This document shows positions 16,385-25,817 of a stretch of DNA of 64,000 bases, one piece after another. Source of the stretch: Tamlana crocina (lineage in GTDB: Bacteria > Bacteroidota > Bacteroidia > Flavobacteriales > Flavobacteriaceae); the NCBI GenBank assembly GCA_040429635.1, contig CP158972.1, forward strand, positions 33,918-97,917, in the 5' to 3' direction. Each line of letters begins with the position of its first letter. Within the stretch, counting starts at the first letter, position 1. A program made the translations under genes and the position numbers. The notes beneath the pieces are model-generated. The model was given only the letters and a program-made list of their open reading frames with translations. It was not told where the DNA came from and searched no databases.

Positions 16385-18733
16385 ATGGTTAAAAGAATAT
16401 TGTTTTTTGCTATAATAGCCTTACCGCTGCTATCGTTTTGCCAAGATTTTTCGGCGCTTTGGCAAGGTCATTTTTCGTTTAACGAAATTAAAGATTTGTC
16501 GTATGGCGGCAATAAAGTTTATGCGGCATCAACCAATGCGATTTTCAGCTTAGATGCAAATACCAACGAGATAGAAGAAATAACAACTATTAACGGGCTT
16601 TCGGGCGAAACCATCTCAACTATTTATTACAGTGAAGATTATCAATTATTGGTGGTTGGCTATGAAAACGGACTCATTGAAATTGTTTTTGATAATGATG
16701 ATAATGTTTTGTCGGTTGTCGATATTATTGAAAAAGCCACGATTCCGGCCCAAAATAAAAAAATCAACCATTTCAATGCGTATCAAAACAAAATATATGT
16801 TTCAACCAATTTTGGTGTTTCTGTTTTCGATTTAGAGCGTTTGGAATTTGGAGACACTTATTTTATTGGCGACGGAGGCGCACAAGTGCAGGTGAGTCAA
16901 ACCGCTATTTTGGGCAATTATGTTTATGCATCATGTATTGATGGCAACGGTATTAGGCGGGCTTTGGTAGATAGTGCTAATTTAATTGATTTTCAAAATT
17001 GGCAATTGGTTACTTCAGGAAGTTGGTATGCGGTTGAAGCTTTTCAGGAAAATTTGTATGCCACAAGAACCAATAACCGAATGTATCAAGTTTCACAAGG
17101 AGCCATTACAGAGGTGGCAGCTTATTCTGCTGTACCTAGAGATTTAAGAGCTGCGAACGAGAATTTGCTGGTTGCTACAACAAATAGGGTTTTTGTTTAT
17201 GATTCTGGGTTTAGTGTACAGGCAGAAATCCCCGTCAACGAATCTTTCGAAACCAATTACACGGGCGCCATGCTTGGTGAAGGTTATGTTTACATTGGTA
17301 CAACCGATTTTGGAATACTTAAAGTGCCCGTTGCAAACCCAGATACTATTGAAGAAGTTCATCCAGATGGGCCGTTGTTAAATATCCCGTTTTCCTTACA
17401 AATTGAACCCAACGGACTGTGGGTTACCTACGGCGAATACGATTTGTATTACAATCCCTATCCGTTGAATAACCGTGGTTTTAGTCATTTAAAAAACGGA
17501 GGATGGATAAATAATAGGTATTCTGAAGTTTTAGAAGCCAAATGTTTAAATAGTATTGCCGTAAACCCTTTGGATAACAATCAAGTGTTTATAAGTTCTT
17601 TTTTTAGTGGGTTGTTGGAGGTTAATGAGGATGTGCCTACCGTACTGTATAATGAATCAAACAGTGGTTTGGAATCTTTGGTTTTGCCTAACGACCCGAA
17701 CCACATAGATGTTCGGGTAGGAGCCTCGACCTTTGATAACAATGGTTTATTATGGTTGACTAATGGACTGATAGAAAATCAACTAAAATCTTACAACCCC
17801 TCAAACAACCAATGGCGGTCATATCCTTTAAAAGAAATAATTCCTAAAGCTTTTGATAATAATGGTTTTGCCGATATACTAATCGACAATAATAACACAA
17901 AATGGATGGCTGCAGGCTATAGCTATGGTGTTTTGGCCTTCAATGAAAATTATGGAACAAATGGGATAAAAGCCATTTATAGAGAAGACGAAAATATGCC
18001 CACTACTTTTGTTACTGCACTAGCGCTTGATAATAGAAATCAGCTATGGATTGGCACGGAAAAAGGTATTCGTGTATTGTACAATACCTCAAACTTTTTT
18101 GACGATGATTCGGCAGAGGTGGATGAAATCATTATTGAAGAAGATGGCGTGGCCAAAGAGCTGCTGTTCCAGCAATATATTACCGATATAAAAGTGGATG
18201 GCGCTAATAATAAATGGATTGGCACTGTAGATTCCGGGGTGTATTTGTTTTCGCCCAACGGACAAAACACCATTTTTCATTTTACAAAAGAAAACTCACC
18301 GATGCCATCAAATAGTGTTCGCGATATCGCCTTAGATGAAAATAACGGTATGGTGTACATCGCTACTACCAGAGGCTTGGTGTCGTTTCAATCGGGAAGT
18401 TCTTCAACTACCGAAGATCTGGAAAGCGCCTATGTTTATCCCAATCCCGTTAGGCCCGGTTTCGATATGGTGGAAGACAAAGTGAAAATAAAAGACATTT
18501 CAGAAAATGTAAACATTAAAATTACTGATATTGAAGGTAATTTAGTCGCCGAAGCCCAATCTAGAACCAATCAACGCTATGAAGGTTTCAATTTGGAAAT
18601 TGATGGCGGAACGGCTTATTGGAACGGAAAAAACCTAGCCAACAATTTGGTGGCCTCTGGGGTCTATTTGGTCATGCTTTCCGATTTGGATACCTTTGAA
18701 ACCAAAGTCTTAAAACTAATGGTGGTGCGCTAA
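16385..18733 (+). CDS. porZ: Type IX secretion protein PorZ
   Basis: 782-aa secreted protein with signal peptide VKRILFFAIIALPLLSFCQ. The body consists of two-component-regulator-type beta-propeller blades (recurring DNNGLLWLTNG, DNNNTKWMA, DNRNQLWIGTEKGIRVL, NNKWIGT), and the C-terminus (YVYPNPVRPGF...NGKNLANNLVASGVYLVML) is a sorting-domain-like fold. This is the architecture of PorZ, the surface component that delivers A-LPS to the type IX secretion attachment complex. The position immediately upstream of recO, stop and start overlapping as TAATG, supports the call. Start ATG 16385 is preferred over the longer frame from 16328, which precedes the signal peptide. Confidence 0.88.
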   Translation: MVKRILFFAIIALPLLSFCQDFSALWQGHFSFNEIKDLSYGGNKVYAASTNAIFSLDANTNEIEEITTINGLSGETISTIYYSEDYQLLVVGYENGLIEIVFDNDDNVLSVVDIIEKATIPAQNKKINHFNAYQNKIYVSTNFGVSVFDLERLEFGDTYFIGDGGAQVQVSQTAILGNYVYASCIDGNGIRRALVDSANLIDFQNWQLVTSGSWYAVEAFQENLYATRTNNRMYQVSQGAITEVAAYSAVPRDLRAANENLLVATTNRVFVYDSGFSVQAEIPVNESFETNYTGAMLGEGYVYIGTTDFGILKVPVANPDTIEEVHPDGPLLNIPFSLQIEPNGLWVTYGEYDLYYNPYPLNNRGFSHLKNGGWINNRYSEVLEAKCLNSIAVNPLDNNQVFISSFFSGLLEVNEDVPTVLYNESNSGLESLVLPNDPNHIDVRVGASTFDNNGLLWLTNGLIENQLKSYNPSNNQWRSYPLKEIIPKAFDNNGFADILIDNNNTKWMAAGYSYGVLAFNENYGTNGIKAIYREDENMPTTFVTALALDNRNQLWIGTEKGIRVLYNTSNFFDDDSAEVDEIIIEEDGVAKELLFQQYITDIKVDGANNKWIGTVDSGVYLFSPNGQNTIFHFTKENSPMPSNSVRDIALDENNGMVYIATTRGLVSFQSGSSSTTEDLESAYVYPNPVRPGFDMVEDKVKIKDISENVNIKITDIEGNLVAEAQSRTNQRYEGFNLEIDGGTAYWNGKNLANNLVASGVYLVMLSDLDTFETKVLKLMVVR

Positions 18734-19452
18734 TGTTGGTAACCACAAACGCTATTGTACTCTCTAAATTAAGGTATAAAGACAACGATCTTATCGTTAA
18801 ATGTTATACCCAAAAGTTGGGGGTGATGAGTTTTTTGCTCCGAGGTGTTTTAAAGAGCAAAAAAGGAAACTCCAAAGCGGCCTATTTTCAGTTGTTATCA
18901 CAATTACAAATTGTAACGACATATAAAAACAATAGGGGTTTGCAATCCATAAAAGAGACAAAACCACACTGTATTTACTCCAGTTTGCATACCCATGTGT
19001 TAAAAAGCGCTATTGTTATGTTTCTTTCCGAAGTGCTGGCCAGTACGTTGCAGGAAGAAGAACAAAACGAAAATCTGTACCATTATTTGGAAAATACACT
19101 GTTGTGGCTAGACTCTCAGGCCGAATATTCCAATTTTCATTTATTGTTTTTAGTGAAGCTTACCAAATATTTAGGGTTTTACCCAGACTTAACTAACATT
19201 GAGTTTCAATATTTTAATTTGTTGGAAGGCGAGTTCGAGTTAAAGCCCAGTGGCAAGCACAGTATTTACGGAGAGGATTTAACTTTGCTAAAAACCCTCT
19301 TGGGCACAACATTTGATGCATTATCAGATATAAAAATCAACGCCAAACAAAGGCAGTCTTTTTTGGGCAAGATTTTATTGTATTATGAGTTGCATTTAGG
19401 TAGTTTTAGATCGCCAAAATCCCTACAGATATTGAACCAAGTTTTCAGTTGA
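18733..19452 (+). CDS. recO: DNA repair protein RecO
   Basis: 239 aa, the family length. The N-terminal OB-fold is seen as NAIVLSKLRYKDNDLIVKCYTQKLGVMSF (split over residues 5-34) with LRGVLKSKKG, followed by a helical C-terminal domain. RecO loads RecA with RecR in gap repair. The zinc cysteines of some RecO proteins are absent, as in many Bacteroidota. Its start overlaps the porZ stop by one base, so the two genes are probably translationally coupled; the TonB receptor begins 2 bp after its stop. Confidence 0.92.
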   Translation: MLVTTNAIVLSKLRYKDNDLIVKCYTQKLGVMSFLLRGVLKSKKGNSKAAYFQLLSQLQIVTTYKNNRGLQSIKETKPHCIYSSLHTHVLKSAIVMFLSEVLASTLQEEEQNENLYHYLENTLLWLDSQAEYSNFHLLFLVKLTKYLGFYPDLTNIEFQYFNLLEGEFELKPSGKHSIYGEDLTLLKTLLGTTFDALSDIKINAKQRQSFLGKILLYYELHLGSFRSPKSLQILNQVFS

Positions 19453-19454
19453 AC

Positions 19455-21866
19455 ATGAATTTTAAATTTACATTTCTTTTCTTTTTACTGGTTTCATTAT
19501 CATGCTATGCCCAAAATATAAAAGTCCTGAACAGTGATACCAACGAACCCGTTTTGGGAGTAGCCATTTACAATATCGATAAGTCGAAAAGTGTCGTAAC
19601 TAATTTCCGAGGGGAAGCCGATATCAATATTTTTTCAGAAAACGAAGTGATTTATTTTAAGCATTTGTCGCACCTTTTAAAAATGCTCACCAAAAAGGAT
19701 ATCGATAAAACCAACCGGATATATTTAGTTTCGAATACGCAAGGTTTGAGAGAAATAGTGATTTCAGCTTCAAAGTTCGAACAGAGTAAAAGGGATATTC
19801 CACAGAAAATAAATACCGAAACGTTGAGCGACATCCAATTTGCCAACCCACAAACCAGCGCCGATCTATTAGGTAATACGGGGCAGGTATATATTCAGAA
19901 AAGTCAGTTGGGTGGCGGAAGCCCCATGATACGCGGGTTTTCAACCAATCGTTTGCTCATTACGGTGGATGGTGTTCGGATGAACAACGCGATATTTCGC
20001 GGTGGAAATTTGCAGAATATCATTTCCATAGACCCCTTTTCCATTGAACATACCGAAGTAACGCTTGGTGCCGGTTCAGTGATTTACGGCAGCGACGCCA
20101 TTGGCGGCGTTATGGGGTTTTACAGCCAAAAGCCAAAGTTAAGTTTGTCGGATTCTTTATTGTTTCAGTCGAATGCTGTGGTGCGATACAGCTCGGCAAA
20201 CGATGAAAAAACGGGGCATTTCGATTTTAATCTCAGCTACAAAAAATGGGCTTTTGTTACCAGTGCCACTTATTCCGATTTTGGTGATTTAAGGATGGGA
20301 AGCCACGGCCCAAACGAGTATTTAAGACCAGAATTTGTTTCGACTACTAACGAAGGCGATCAGGTTGTAACAAACAGCAACCCTTTGGTGCAGAGGTTTT
20401 CAGGCTACAATCAACTTAACCTGATGCAAAAAGTAAGCTATCAACCCTATGAAAATTTAAGTTTCGATTTGGGGTTGTTTTATAGCACCACATCCCATTT
20501 TCCGCGTTACGACCGATTGATTCGATACCGAAGTGGCACTTTACGTTCGGCCGAATGGAATTACGGTCCGCAAAACTGGCTCATGTCCAACTTGCAGATT
20601 ACCAAGTTGAGCAGCAGTTCAAATTTGTACGATAAAATAAAAGCCACCTTGGCCTACCAAAATTTTCAGGAAAGCCGAATGGACCGCGATTTTCAATCTT
20701 CAGCCCGTAATGTTCGCGAAGAAGCTGTTGATGCCTATTCCTTCAATTTAGATTTTGAAAAAAGGCTTAGCCTTAAAACCGAAATGTTTTATGGTGTGGA
20801 ATATGTTTTCAACAAAGTTTGGTCTGAAGGAGAAGAAGAAAACATCTCAACGAATACCATCATCCCCACGGTTTCCAGATACCCCAATGGGGCCAGTTGG
20901 CAATCGGCAGCCGTTTATTCCAGTATTAAATACAAGCCCAATCCCAAATTTGTGTTGCAATCGGGGCTGCGGTTCAACCATGTGATTTCTGAAGCTGATT
21001 TTACGGAAAACAACGCTTATTTGAACCTTCCTTTTGATTCATCAAAAAACGAATCTTCTGCACTTACCGGAACTGCCGGCATCAGTTGGTCGCCAAGTAA
21101 TATATTGCAATGGCGATTAAATGCCTCATCGGCGTTTAGAGCGCCCAACATTGATGATGTCGGGAAGGTGTTCGATTCTGAGCCAGGGTCGGTGGTGGTA
21201 CCCAATAATAGTCTGAAACCCGAATATGCTTACGGCGGCGAATTGGGTTTGAAGTTGAATTTTAACAATAAGTTATTACTCGATTTAAGCACCTACTACA
21301 CCTATTTGGATAATGCTTTGGTGCGTCGCGATTTCAGTTTGAACGGTGAAACCGAAATGGTTTATGATGGCGAATTGAGCGATGTACAGGCCATTCAAAA
21401 TGCATCAAAAGCGTGGATTCATGGTTTTGAAGTGGGATTGAAAATGAATTTTTCGAACAACGTGCATTTGGCATCGCAGTACAATATTATTGGCGGAACA
21501 GAAACCGCAGGAAATATTGAAGTGCCCGTTAGGCACGTAGCGCCTGCTTTTGGGAACACCCATTTGGTTGGACGATTCGGTAGACTGAAAATGGATTTAT
21601 TTGCCAATTACAATGGCGATTTGGCCTATAACGAAATGGCACCATCAGAAACCGAAAAGGATTACATCTATGCGCTCGATGGCAACGGTAATCCGTACAG
21701 TCCGTCGTGGTACACCTTAAACTTTAGGGCGCAATATCAATTGGCATCCTCAACTACCATTACGGCCAGTTTGGAAAATATTACCGATCAGCGGTATAAA
21801 ACCTATTCTTCGGGTATTGCTGCGGCAGGACGTAATTTTATTTTGGCTGTAAAGTATAGTTTGTAA
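19455..21866 (+). CDS. TonB-dependent receptor with carboxypeptidase-like N-domain
   Basis: 803-aa outer-membrane receptor. Signal peptide (FKFTFLFFLLVSLSCYAQ), CarboxypepD_reg-like domain (about 22-100), plug domain with GGGSPMIRGFSTNRLLITVDGVRMN and GAGSVIYGSDAIGGV, and a 22-strand barrel ending GIAAAGRNFILAVKYSL with the terminal aromatic/hydrophobic strand. The plug is most like siderophore, cobalamin or haem receptors rather than SusC. There is no SusD partner here. The substrate cannot be told from the sequence. Start ATG 19455; a TTG at 19449 is possible but would overlap the recO stop. Confidence 0.9.
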   Translation: MNFKFTFLFFLLVSLSCYAQNIKVLNSDTNEPVLGVAIYNIDKSKSVVTNFRGEADINIFSENEVIYFKHLSHLLKMLTKKDIDKTNRIYLVSNTQGLREIVISASKFEQSKRDIPQKINTETLSDIQFANPQTSADLLGNTGQVYIQKSQLGGGSPMIRGFSTNRLLITVDGVRMNNAIFRGGNLQNIISIDPFSIEHTEVTLGAGSVIYGSDAIGGVMGFYSQKPKLSLSDSLLFQSNAVVRYSSANDEKTGHFDFNLSYKKWAFVTSATYSDFGDLRMGSHGPNEYLRPEFVSTTNEGDQVVTNSNPLVQRFSGYNQLNLMQKVSYQPYENLSFDLGLFYSTTSHFPRYDRLIRYRSGTLRSAEWNYGPQNWLMSNLQITKLSSSSNLYDKIKATLAYQNFQESRMDRDFQSSARNVREEAVDAYSFNLDFEKRLSLKTEMFYGVEYVFNKVWSEGEEENISTNTIIPTVSRYPNGASWQSAAVYSSIKYKPNPKFVLQSGLRFNHVISEADFTENNAYLNLPFDSSKNESSALTGTAGISWSPSNILQWRLNASSAFRAPNIDDVGKVFDSEPGSVVVPNNSLKPEYAYGGELGLKLNFNNKLLLDLSTYYTYLDNALVRRDFSLNGETEMVYDGELSDVQAIQNASKAWIHGFEVGLKMNFSNNVHLASQYNIIGGTETAGNIEVPVRHVAPAFGNTHLVGRFGRLKMDLFANYNGDLAYNEMAPSETEKDYIYALDGNGNPYSPSWYTLNFRAQYQLASSTTITASLENITDQRYKTYSSGIAAAGRNFILAVKYSL

Positions 21867-21918
21867 TTTGCCATTCCTGCAATGACGTCCGTAGATTATA
21901 ATTCCTTAAAACCCCTTT

Positions 21919-23865
21919 TTACTTTCGTTTATTTCTTTTCTTGTATTGAATCTTGTTTTTCCTTTGGTTAAAAGGCACGGCATCGTCAAAAGTATGCTTG
22001 GGTTTACCCGGTTTATTTTTACGCCAATTATCGTTTTCTGGAAGAAGTTTTTTAAGCAAATCCTGCCGTCCAAGTTTGTTCAGTGTTTTTTTAATCCACG
22101 CTTTGTTTTCGTCTTTGTACCAAAAGAAAAATCGATGCTGTTCGTCCTTCTCCTTTCGGGTTTTCGGCGTATTTACTTTTTGAAGCGTGTACGGGTGGTA
22201 TCCACTATAATAAATTACCGTAGCCACAGTCATGGGTGTTGGCGTAAAGCCTTGTACTTGCTCCAATTGGAAGCCCATATCTTTGGTTTCGGCAGCAAGA
22301 TTGGCCATATCTTCAGCTTCGCAAGCCGGGTGGTTGGAAATAAAATACGGAATCAACTGAAGCTTCAACTTATGCTTGTTGTTGATTTTATCGAAACGGT
22401 CTTTAAACTTATGGAAATAACTGAACGATGGTTTCCGCATCAATTTTAAAACAGGATCACTGGTGTGTTCGGGCGCTACTTTTAACCTGCCCGACACGTG
22501 TTTGGTCATCACCTCTTCGGTATAATCGTCTAACTCTTTAGGGTCGGCATTTTTATTGAATTCCGGCACCAACATATCGTGGCGTATTCCGCTTCCGATA
22601 AATGATTTTTTTACTTTCGGATGGCTATCAACGGCCTGATATAATTCTGTTAGCGGTTTGTGCGAAGTATCTAAATTGCTACATATAACTGGTGAAATAC
22701 AACTCGGTGCGACACACTTGTCGCAAATTGATTGTATTTTTCCTTTCATTTTATACATATTCGCACTTGGGCCACCAATATCAGATAAATACCCTTTGAA
22801 ATCGGGCATATTAGCCACCGTATCGACTTCCTTTAAAATGGATTCTTTGCTACGCGATGCGATAAATTTGCCTTGGTGCGCCGAAATGGTACAAAAACTG
22901 CAACCGCCAAAACACCCGCGATGGATGTTGATGGAAAATTTAATCATTTCGAAGGCCGGGATAGGGCCTCGTTTATTGTATTTTGGGTGCGGCAAACGCG
23001 TGTACGGCAAATCGAAAGAGGCATCGATTTCCTCTTCGGTCATGGTTGGATATGGCGGATTAATCATCAACATCTTATTCCCTACTTTCTGAAAAATGCG
23101 TCGCGCCGCCAATTTATTGGATTCCTGCTCAATTACCTTAAAGTTTGAGGCATAGGCCTTTTTATCTTTTAAACAGGTTTCGTGTGAAGCAATTTCTACA
23201 TCTTCCCAATTTTTGTTCTTCGGAATATCGGCTTCATCATTTAAAAGTACCGCCGTTTGGTTTACAGTGTTTATACTTTCAAAAGGCACCCCTTTTTCGA
23301 GCAAGCGCACAATTTCACGAAGTGGTTGTTCGCCCATGCCGTACACCAACATATCGGCTTTCGAGGTTTCCAAAATGGTTGGCATCAGTTGGTCGCTCCA
23401 ATAATCGTAGTGCGTAACCCGTCGTAACGAGCCTTCAATCCCGCCAATTAAAACAGGGGTATCTGGCCATTTTTCCTTTAAGATTTTACTGTAAACGGTT
23501 GATGCATAATCGGGACGGAAACCAATATCGCCGTTGGGCGTGTAAGCATCTTTATCTCGACGTTTTTTATTGGCGTTATAGTTACTGATCATGGGATCCA
23601 TGCAACCTCCCGTAACCCCAAAAAACAGTCGGGGCTTGCCCAACTTAACAAAATCCTGAAGATTATCGTTCACATTAGGCTGCGGCACAATAGCCACTTT
23701 AAGCCCAAAGCTTTCCAACAACCGCCCAATTACGGCCGGCCCAAATGTGGGATGATCCACATAAGCATCGCCGCTAAACAGGATAACATCAAGTTCTTCC
23801 CATCCGCGAATCTTTACCTCTTTGTTTGTGGTGGGTAACCAATCTGAAAGTTTTAACTCTTGCAT
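21919..23865 (-). CDS. YgiQ family radical SAM protein
   Basis: 648 aa, the length of the YgiQ (UPF0313) family. The radical SAM cluster CFGGCSFC (CxxxCxxC) follows INIHRG at about residue 320, and the N-terminal cobalamin-binding-like region (VILFSGDAYVDHPTFGPAVIGRLLE) and GGIEGSLRRVTHYDYW are family hallmarks. A further cysteine group (CDKCVAPSCISPVIC) may hold another cluster. The C-terminus is Lys/Arg-rich (KNKIQYKKRNKRK). The substrate is unknown in the whole family. It is convergent with the TonB receptor gene. Confidence 0.92.
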   Translation of the reverse strand: MQELKLSDWLPTTNKEVKIRGWEELDVILFSGDAYVDHPTFGPAVIGRLLESFGLKVAIVPQPNVNDNLQDFVKLGKPRLFFGVTGGCMDPMISNYNANKKRRDKDAYTPNGDIGFRPDYASTVYSKILKEKWPDTPVLIGGIEGSLRRVTHYDYWSDQLMPTILETSKADMLVYGMGEQPLREIVRLLEKGVPFESINTVNQTAVLLNDEADIPKNKNWEDVEIASHETCLKDKKAYASNFKVIEQESNKLAARRIFQKVGNKMLMINPPYPTMTEEEIDASFDLPYTRLPHPKYNKRGPIPAFEMIKFSINIHRGCFGGCSFCTISAHQGKFIASRSKESILKEVDTVANMPDFKGYLSDIGGPSANMYKMKGKIQSICDKCVAPSCISPVICSNLDTSHKPLTELYQAVDSHPKVKKSFIGSGIRHDMLVPEFNKNADPKELDDYTEEVMTKHVSGRLKVAPEHTSDPVLKLMRKPSFSYFHKFKDRFDKINNKHKLKLQLIPYFISNHPACEAEDMANLAAETKDMGFQLEQVQGFTPTPMTVATVIYYSGYHPYTLQKVNTPKTRKEKDEQHRFFFWYKDENKAWIKKTLNKLGRQDLLKKLLPENDNWRKNKPGKPKHTFDDAVPFNQRKNKIQYKKRNKRK

Positions 23866-23890
23866 AGCGATGCAAAAATACGTAAAAATA

Positions 23891-23925
23891 AAAGAGCAGA
23901 ATCTTAAATTAAGACTCTGCTCTTT
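23891..23925. terminator. Terminator after the DJ-1/PfpI gene
   Basis: 17-bp arms AAAGAGCAGAATCTTAA and complement, one mismatch, minimal loop. On the minus strand it follows the gene ending at 23947 and is followed by a T-rich stretch. Confidence 0.8.
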
Positions 23926-23946
23926 AAATAGTTATTTTAAATTGGA

Positions 23947-24510
23947 TTAAGCTGTTTGCATTTCGTGTTTACCTTCATAAACCTCTTCAACCAATTTCGA
24001 GTTGAATGCCGGCAAATCGTTAGGGTTTCTGCTGGTTACCAATCCTTCATCTACAACAACCTCTTGATCTACCCAATGGGCGCCTGCATTTTTAATATCG
24101 GTTTTAATAGAATCGTAAGAAGTCACTTTTCTTCCCTGTAATACATCGGCTTCCGCCAACAACCAAGGTGCATGGCAAATGGCGCCGACTGGTTTTTTAT
24201 TTTCAAAAAACGATTTTACAAAACCTATTGCCTTTTCATTTTTTCTGAGCAAGTCAGGGTTAATTACCCCGCCTGGAAGCATCAAAGCATTGTAATCGCT
24301 GTGGGTCACTTCATCTACAGTTTTATCTACCTGATAGGTTTCACTGCTCCAATTGCCGTTGGTCCAACCTTTAATTTCTCCTTTTTCAAGAGAAACAATG
24401 TGAACATCGGCACCGGCTTCTTCCAAAGCTTTTTTAGGTTCTTTTAATTCACTTTCTTCAAATCCATTGGTTGCTAAAATTGCAACGGTCTTTTTCTTTA
24501 AATCTTCCAT
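23947..24510 (-). CDS. DJ-1/PfpI type 1 glutamine amidotransferase-like protein
   Basis: 187 aa, close to YhbO/PfpI length. Motifs: VAILATNGFEESELKEPKKA (Glu of the nucleophile pocket), NALMLPGGVINPDLLR, and the nucleophile elbow VGAICHAPWLLAEA with the catalytic Cys followed by His. Members are deglycases, chaperones or proteases active against protein damage. This is a single gene with its own terminator. Confidence 0.93.
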   Translation of the reverse strand: MEDLKKKTVAILATNGFEESELKEPKKALEEAGADVHIVSLEKGEIKGWTNGNWSSETYQVDKTVDEVTHSDYNALMLPGGVINPDLLRKNEKAIGFVKSFFENKKPVGAICHAPWLLAEADVLQGRKVTSYDSIKTDIKNAGAHWVDQEVVVDEGLVTSRNPNDLPAFNSKLVEEVYEGKHEMQTA

Positions 24511-24715
24511 TTGTAAATTATTTTAGTTATTATTTTGCGTTTATCTAAAGATACATATGTTCTTTACAATGCCCAAAGCTAGTAGTGTGTTTAACCCAAG
24601 CTTAACAGGTTTTGTTAACATCTATTAAATTATCGATTTTAAACCAACAGAAAATCAGTGCTTCCCACAATCTGAGGTATCCAAAAATCTGGTTTAAAAT
24701 AATATAGCTTCACTA

Positions 24716-24746
24716 TTTGGTAATCAAATATATAATCGTAAATTTG
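24716..24746 (+). promoter_or_regulatory. Promoter of rplM-rpsI
   Basis: TTTG at 24716-24719 and TAAATTTG at 24739-24746, spacing 19 bp. The leader after it contains TTTTGAGAGAGGA (24755-24767), found again in the leader at 51629-51641. The 284-bp gap upstream of rplM holds nothing else recognisable. Confidence 0.75.
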
Positions 24747-24794
24747 CAAACTCTTTTTGAGAGAGGAATGTTTAATAATTAAAAATCAATTAGT

Positions 24795-25250
24795 GTGGAC
24801 ACATTAAGCTACAAAACGATTTCGGCCAACAAAGCTACTGTAAATAAAGAGTGGGTTGTTGTTGATGCTGAAGGTCAGGCGCTTGGTCGTTTAGCTTCTA
24901 AAGTTGCAAAACTTTTAAGAGGTAAACACAAGCCAAACTTCACACCTCATGTTGATTGTGGTGATAACGTAATTGTTATCAACGCAGACAAAGTCACTTT
25001 ATCTGGTAACAAATGGAACGATAAAACGTACATTCGTCACACTGGATATCCAGGAGGTCAAAGAAGTTTAACTGCTACCGAATTGTACGGAAAAGATCCT
25101 GCAAGAGTAGTAGAGAAATCAGTAAAAGGAATGTTACCTAAAAACAAATTAGGTGCCGATTTATTCCGTAACCTAACTGTTGTTGTTGGTACAGAGCACA
25201 AACACGAAGCCCAAAAGCCAAAAGCAATCAATTTAAACGAATTTAATTAA
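24795..25250 (+). CDS. rplM: 50S ribosomal protein L13
   Basis: 151 aa. The characteristic L13 motifs are present: WVVVDAEGQALGRLASKVAKLL, DCGDNVIVINADKV, GNKWNDKTYIRHTGYPGG and KGMLPKNKLGADLFRNL. L13 is an early-assembling large-subunit protein. The start codon is GTG at 24795. The stop overlaps the rpsI start by one base (TAATG), as is common for this pair. Confidence 0.98.
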   Translation: MDTLSYKTISANKATVNKEWVVVDAEGQALGRLASKVAKLLRGKHKPNFTPHVDCGDNVIVINADKVTLSGNKWNDKTYIRHTGYPGGQRSLTATELYGKDPARVVEKSVKGMLPKNKLGADLFRNLTVVVGTEHKHEAQKPKAINLNEFN

Positions 25251-25636
25251 TGGAAGTAATTCACAAAATCGGCCGTAGAAAGACGGCTGTTGCTCGTGCT
25301 TATGTTGCTGCTGGAAGCGGAAACATAACGATTAACAAAAAAGACATAGCTAATTACTTTACTACAGCTACTTTACAGTACAAAGTAAAGCAACCTTTAA
25401 CTATGACTAACAATGAAAGCAACTTTGATATTACCGTAAATGTATATGGAGGTGGTATTACTGGACAAGCGGAAGCTGTACGTTTAGCCATTTCGCGCGC
25501 TATGTGCGAAGTAGATGCAGAAAACAGAGGCATCCTTAAGCCAGAAGGTTTGTTAACAAGAGATCCAAGAATGGTAGAGCGTAAGAAATTCGGTCAGAAG
25601 AAAGCGCGTAAGAAATTCCAGTTCTCTAAACGTTAA
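25250..25636 (+). CDS. rpsI: 30S ribosomal protein S9
   Basis: 128 aa. N-terminal IGRRKTAVARAYV, central VYGGGITGQAEAVRLAISRA and the C-terminal DPRMVERKKFGQKKARKKFQFSKR, whose last basic residues reach the P-site tRNA. Translationally coupled to rplM. It is followed by a UUCG hairpin. Confidence 0.98.
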   Translation: MEVIHKIGRRKTAVARAYVAAGSGNITINKKDIANYFTTATLQYKVKQPLTMTNNESNFDITVNVYGGGITGQAEAVRLAISRAMCEVDAENRGILKPEGLLTRDPRMVERKKFGQKKARKKFQFSKR

Positions 25637-25651
25637 TATCATTTTCATTGC

Positions 25652-25675
25652 AATGCCGCGCTTCGGCGCTGCATT
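25652..25675 (+). terminator. UUCG-capped hairpin between rpsI and rpsB
   Basis: Stem AATGCCGCGC-TTCG-GCGCTGCATT with a single internal mismatch. There is no T run after it, so it may be an attenuator, an RNA-processing site or a 3' end stabiliser rather than a full terminator. The remaining 140 bp before rpsB show no exact TAnnTTTG box. Confidence 0.55.
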
Positions 25676-25817
25676 TCACTATTATCAAAAATTAAACACA
25701 GTTATTGTTGTACTAGTTGAAAAGACTAGAATTAGTTTAGCATCTAAATGGTTGAGGCGAATTTTAAAAATGACCACTTAATCATTGCTAATTCAACAGA
25801 ACGTAAACTATTAAAAA

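Noticed and set aside
23877-23884. AATACGTA half site near the YgiQ start
   Set aside because: No inverted partner at the right distance; a single 8-mer in AT-rich DNA is expected by chance.
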